From Verrucomicrobiales bacterium (lineage in GTDB: Bacteria > Verrucomicrobiota > Verrucomicrobiia > Verrucomicrobiales > DEV007): 9,625 nt of DNA. Below the pieces are notes generated by a model that was not told the origin of the DNA, made no database searches, and saw only the letters and a program-made list of their open reading frames with translations. Of the stretch, positions 6,770-9,625 are shown piece after piece. Within the stretch, counting starts at the first letter, position 1; each line of letters starts with the position of its first letter. Made by a program: the position numbers and the translations under genes. The stretch lies in contig PAPL01000015.1 of NCBI GenBank assembly GCA_002708885.1, positions 33,833 through 43,457 on the forward strand. The letters run 5' to 3'.

Positions 6770-7861
6770 TCAGATTCGCTTTATTGCGTTCACTGCCCAA
6801 GTCTCGGTCGAGGCCATATTGTCGCTTATTATATACGCATGATCATGTAGAGCCACGGTGGGGCAAATGTGCTTCGGGAATCCCAGCAATAAATGGCCTG
6901 GTGTATATTTGTCTGAATTCGATGTTTTAATCATTAAGTGTTCTTCGCTTTGTCCCATTATCTGATATTCATTGAGCTCAGGAAAAAAGACGCGATCATG
7001 AATAGGATTTTCAGCTGCGACTGATTTATGACCCAAGTCAACGCAAATGAGATTTTTTTCTGGTCTGCTGATTACTCGGGTAAGTAGACAAGATGCGATG
7101 CTGAAATCAAGATCAGGGAATGATCTTGCGTATCCTGCGTCCCACAACATCACTGTTCCAGGGCTTAGGTTCCATTCGGTAAGTTTTGCCCATAACCCAA
7201 AAGTGGGAGATCCTCCTACAATGACCTCAGGAACTTGTTTTATTCGTAAAAAATTCTTAATTGAATTATCAATTTCCATGACTGCATTTTTACGAATTTC
7301 CAGTACAGGTTGGTGCAAGTGACCGTCATAAACATGTAGTCCTGCAAGAGTGATTCCCGATTCTTTGTCTATCCATTCATGTAGCTGATTCAGTCGTTCA
7401 TTAAAGGGAATTCCTGTACGGTTCATGCCGCAGTTAATATCTATGAATAATCGAACCGGGTTAGATACGTTTCCAATTTTTGAAGCTATTGCCTGGGCCG
7501 AATTAATATTGTCCACGATGGTCGCAAACGAACTTTCCGGAAAATTTTTGATCAGGTTTCCAAGTTTTTGAATGTTTGGACCCACTGGTTGGTAAGCTAG
7601 CAATATGTCTTTTGCCTCTAACTTTGCTGCCATTTTTGCCTCGGAAATTGTGGCTGCTTTGAATTTATTTATGCCCTTATCAATCTGTAATTGGGTGACT
7701 CTGCTCATTTTGTGAGTTTTCAGATGAGGTCGCAGTCTTTCCTTAAAGTTCTTGCCAGCTGTCAGGATCATTTGATCAATGTTCGCAGATATTTTTTGTG
7801 GATCCACTAATAGAGCGGGTGATGGGATCGATTCGAGCCTGTCAATTTTTTGCCAGTACAT
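6770..7861 (-). CDS. D-threonine aldolase / D-serine dehydratase-like fold-type III PLP enzyme
   Basis: The 363 residues span the whole family. The alanine-racemase-like barrel starts at IPSPALLVD (12-20). The PLP lysine is Lys48 in RPHLKTHK (44-51), followed by DINCGMNRTG (141-150), HVYDGH (176-181), GGSPTF (216-221) and the phosphate-binding SPGT (233-236). The C-terminal beta domain carries PKHICPTVALHD with His331 and Cys333. An H-x-C pair at this site is the zinc site of eukaryotic-type D-serine dehydratase, whereas characterised D-threonine aldolases use H-x-D. Expected reactions are either D-serine to pyruvate plus ammonia or retro-aldol cleavage of a D-3-hydroxy amino acid to glycine and an aldehyde; sequence alone does not decide. 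The ATG directly follows the TAG of the upstream symporter (no spacer), so the two are very likely co-transcribed and translationally coupled. No separate ribosome binding site is evident. Confidence 0.88.
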   Translation of the reverse strand: MYWQKIDRLESIPSPALLVDPQKISANIDQMILTAGKNFKERLRPHLKTHKMSRVTQLQIDKGINKFKAATISEAKMAAKLEAKDILLAYQPVGPNIQKLGNLIKNFPESSFATIVDNINSAQAIASKIGNVSNPVRLFIDINCGMNRTGIPFNERLNQLHEWIDKESGITLAGLHVYDGHLHQPVLEIRKNAVMEIDNSIKNFLRIKQVPEVIVGGSPTFGLWAKLTEWNLSPGTVMLWDAGYARSFPDLDFSIASCLLTRVISRPEKNLICVDLGHKSVAAENPIHDRVFFPELNEYQIMGQSEEHLMIKTSNSDKYTPGHLLLGFPKHICPTVALHDHAYIISDNMASTETWAVNAIKRI

Positions 7862-8443
7862 CTAATCTACAAAGAATTGTTCGGTGTTTTCTTGATGTGA
7901 ATTATCAAGGAGCGATACAGCTACTATTAAAATAGCTGATCCAATCACGTCCCAAATGAATGGGTTAAGATTCAGCAGATCGTAAGGTGCGAAGTTCCCT
8001 GTCATTTTAAAACCAATGATGGTTAGTGCGAGATGAATAATCAATGCTCCAAGCATGCCTGCAATCGCACCTCTAGGAGTCATTCTTGGCCAATAAAGAG
8101 AAAGTGCTATTGGCATGAGCAGGCATCCAGCGAGGCCGCCACTTGCGAAAATAATAAGGTCTTGTAGATATTGGGGAGGATTCATCATTGCGAAAACGGC
8201 TAAGATGCCCACTATGAATGTAATCATGTAGCTTAGTGATTTAAGTTTTCTTTCAGAGGCGTTTGGATTGATCCGTTGATAAACGTCTCTGACCAGAGAC
8301 GAGGAGAGCATAAGAATGAAACTGTCCACGCTGGACATGATAGCAGCGAAAGGCGCGGCGACGAGAAGACCAGCTAGCCAAGGAACTCCTGCATTTTTTG
8401 ATAGAAGAGCAGCCAGTTCAGGCATGACTCTATCAGCATCCGC

Positions 8444-8446
8444 TTA
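8444..8446 (-). other. In-frame TAA interrupting the symporter frame
   Basis: On the minus strand the codons run ATG TAA GCG GAT GCT GAT AGA GTC ATG. The frame is identical before and after the TAA, so this is a substitution-type interruption, not a frameshift. CAA, GAA or AAA could each give TAA by one base change; homologues as I recall them have an acidic stretch here, which favours GAA. An in-frame ATG at 8423-8425 lies 18 bases past the stop and could restart translation of the remaining 187 residues. Confidence 0.9.
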
Positions 8447-8695
8447 CATTCCTGGCAATAACACTTTGCCGCAGCAGAAAATGATCACTAGACAGAAATA
8501 AATGAAAGAGTAAAAGAAAGCTACAGTGATAATTGATCTCCTCAGCGTCTGTGTGTTTTTAAAGGCCATGAGTCTGACCATGTTTGCCGGTTGCCCTGTT
8601 CCTCCGAATGGCCAAAAAATAAAGAAGCTGAGGGCAGTCACGATGGCGAGAAAACCGGTTCCATTTTTCAAATCCGGCCCCGGAGCCGAGAGGTA

Positions 8696-8971
8696 AACTC
8701 CTTTTTTATTTTCACCATAAGCGTAACCTTTTTGAGATTGTACCTGAGCTGATGATGTTCTTGATAAATTCCTAGGTTTGGAATTCTCATAGAGGTACGC
8801 GTTCACACTGGAAGATTTATTACTTCCTTCGTTGATGAATGTTGATTCGGAGGGAACAACATATGACGTATCTTTGTCGGTCTTGTACCAGGTCCCTTTT
8901 TTGACAAGTATCGTTCCTTGCGGGCTTTCTGGAGTCCTTTCAAATATTGCTTTGCAGGTTTTTGGTGGAAC
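8696..8971 (-). other. Hydrophilic insert of about 92 residues between membrane spans of the symporter
   Basis: Between the span ending LVLVLSQVGG and the next span (FLAIVTALSFFIFWPF) the protein has about 92 polar, Ser/Lys/Tyr-rich residues, including TILVKKGTWYKTDKD, SSSVNAYLYENSKPR and KKGVYLSAPGPD. E. coli PanF has only about 25-30 residues at this point. The insert stays in frame and is not obviously repetitive. It may form a small solvent-exposed domain; no known domain was recognised. Confidence 0.6.
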
Positions 8972-9625
8972 CATTTTATGAAGTTCACGAGTGGCACGAT
9001 CTAACCCTCCTACCTGTGACAACACAAGTACCAGCATGATGGCAACGCCTAAAAACATAATGATGCCTTGCATCATATCGGTCCATACTACGGCTTTAAA
9101 TCCCCCATAAACAACATATCCAATGACCGCTACAGAAAAGATTATTAGAGTGAGTAAGTACTCAGGATCCATTCCTGAAGGAGTGAATTGCGCGATGAAT
9201 TTAGTACCATTAATAAACAGTGGTTCTTCAGCAAGTAAGGTACTCAGAATCATTCCTCCCGCCTTGAACTGTGCCATGAGATAGAAGAACATGAAGAGGA
9301 CAATGATAATTGTTGCGACGAGCGTCACAGATTCACTCTTGAACCGTTTGCCTAACACCTCGGGAAGAGTGATTGCGTTTACTTTTCTGGCAACATAATT
9401 GAGTCTTTTTCCTAGGACTCCTATGGCTATGAAAGGAACAGTCATGTAGCCTGCGATCCAAAGAGCCAGTACCCATCCGTGAGTATAAATTTTTGCTGGG
9501 AACCCTATAAAACTTCCTCCAGAAGCGTTAGTTGTTGCAAAGGTTAGGGCAAATGCCCAGAGGCCCAGGGCCCTGCCCCCAAGAAAATATTCATTAACAA
9601 ATGATTTACTCTTGGAGCTGCTATT

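Larger units (their letters stand above)
7862..9625 (-). pseudogene. PanF-like sodium:solute symporter with one in-frame stop; N-terminus off the window edge
   Basis: The frame is 588 codons from the right edge to a TAG at 7862-7864, broken once by TAA at 8444-8446. The first visible residues contain VNEYFLGGRALG, and GWVLALW, GVLGKRL and NAITLPEVL follow, all resembling the N-terminal third of E. coli PanF; about 25 residues containing TM1 should be missing. Later family blocks are YGGFKAVVWTDMMQG, GTGQPANMVRLMAFK and, after the stop, PWLAGLLVAAPFAAIMSSVDSF. About a dozen hydrophobic membrane spans are visible. The part before the stop ends CCGKVLLPGM; the next in-frame codons read ADADRVMPELA, which is typical of this family, so exactly one codon appears mutated. 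Members import sodium with solutes such as pantothenate, proline or sugars. The substrate here is unknown; the coupled downstream PLP enzyme suggests a D-amino or hydroxy-amino acid. A hydrophilic insert at 8696-8971 is unusual. If the stop is real and not bypassed, the product lacks about a third of its spans. Confidence 0.85.

Noticed and set aside
6763..6799. Possible terminator hairpin (TGGGC/GCCCA, with an inner CGC/GCG) between the convergent RidA and PLP-enzyme genes
   Set aside because: The stem is five pairs with a long loop, has no T-run after it, and overlaps the PLP-enzyme coding end.
8426..8446. Frameshift or alternative genetic code as the cause of the symporter break
   Set aside because: Both halves are in the same frame, which excludes a net frameshift. 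TAA ends panD, the lipoprotein and typA at the expected lengths, so it is a normal stop in this genome.
7862..9625. Naming the symporter panF because panD is in the window
   Set aside because: The genes are over 7 kb apart and in different operons. PanF resemblance places the protein in a broad SSS branch but does not fix the substrate, and the coupled PLP enzyme points elsewhere.

Overview
The window looks like chromosomal DNA from an AT-leaning Gram-negative bacterium of the Planctomycetes-Verrucomicrobia type, most likely a marine verrucomicrobium. This is inference from gene content: a secreted formylglycine-type sulfatase fused to an SGNH esterase, a Tat-exported intradiol dioxygenase, and a PanF-like sodium symporter beside a D-threonine aldolase/D-serine dehydratase-like enzyme. 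No 16S gene or other phylogenetic marker is present to settle it. Apart from the start of the intact typA-ridA pair, which has a plausible promoter, leaders carry few sigma70-like signals, and no start codon has a clear Shine-Dalgarno sequence at normal spacing.

Layout. At the left edge is the last 33 codons of an unrecognised gene, followed by panD (aspartate 1-decarboxylase, supplying beta-alanine for pantothenate). PanD converges on a small lipoprotein gene (minus strand) that has an FmdB-like zinc ribbon, a histidine cluster and a serine-rich tail built from 48-bp tandem repeats. That gene is divergent from a Tat-exported intradiol dioxygenase. The dioxygenase in turn converges on a 736-residue secreted sulfatase-SGNH hydrolase fusion. 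Divergent from the fusion is typA (BipA translational GTPase), followed 13 bases later by a RidA-family gene in the same direction. RidA converges on a D-threonine aldolase/D-serine dehydratase-like gene. The start codon of that enzyme directly abuts the stop codon of a sodium:solute symporter gene, which runs off the right edge.

How the genes fit together. Three functional themes can be seen. PanD and TypA are housekeeping. The dioxygenase and the sulfatase-esterase fusion are exported and fit scavenging of aromatic and sulfated, acylated polymers. The symporter plus PLP enzyme look like an uptake-and-degradation operon for a small amino or hydroxy-amino compound; the RidA protein beside them could clear reactive enamine/imine by-products.

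The most notable observation is that the symporter reading frame is interrupted by one in-frame TAA (8444-8446). Recognisable family sequence continues in the same frame on both sides, so this is a recent nonsense mutation, a base-calling error, or a stop that is read through or re-initiated. The same transporter has an unusual hydrophilic insert of about 90 residues. No RNA genes, mobile elements, CRISPR arrays or convincing rho-independent terminators were seen. No intergenic stretch exceeds 300 bases.
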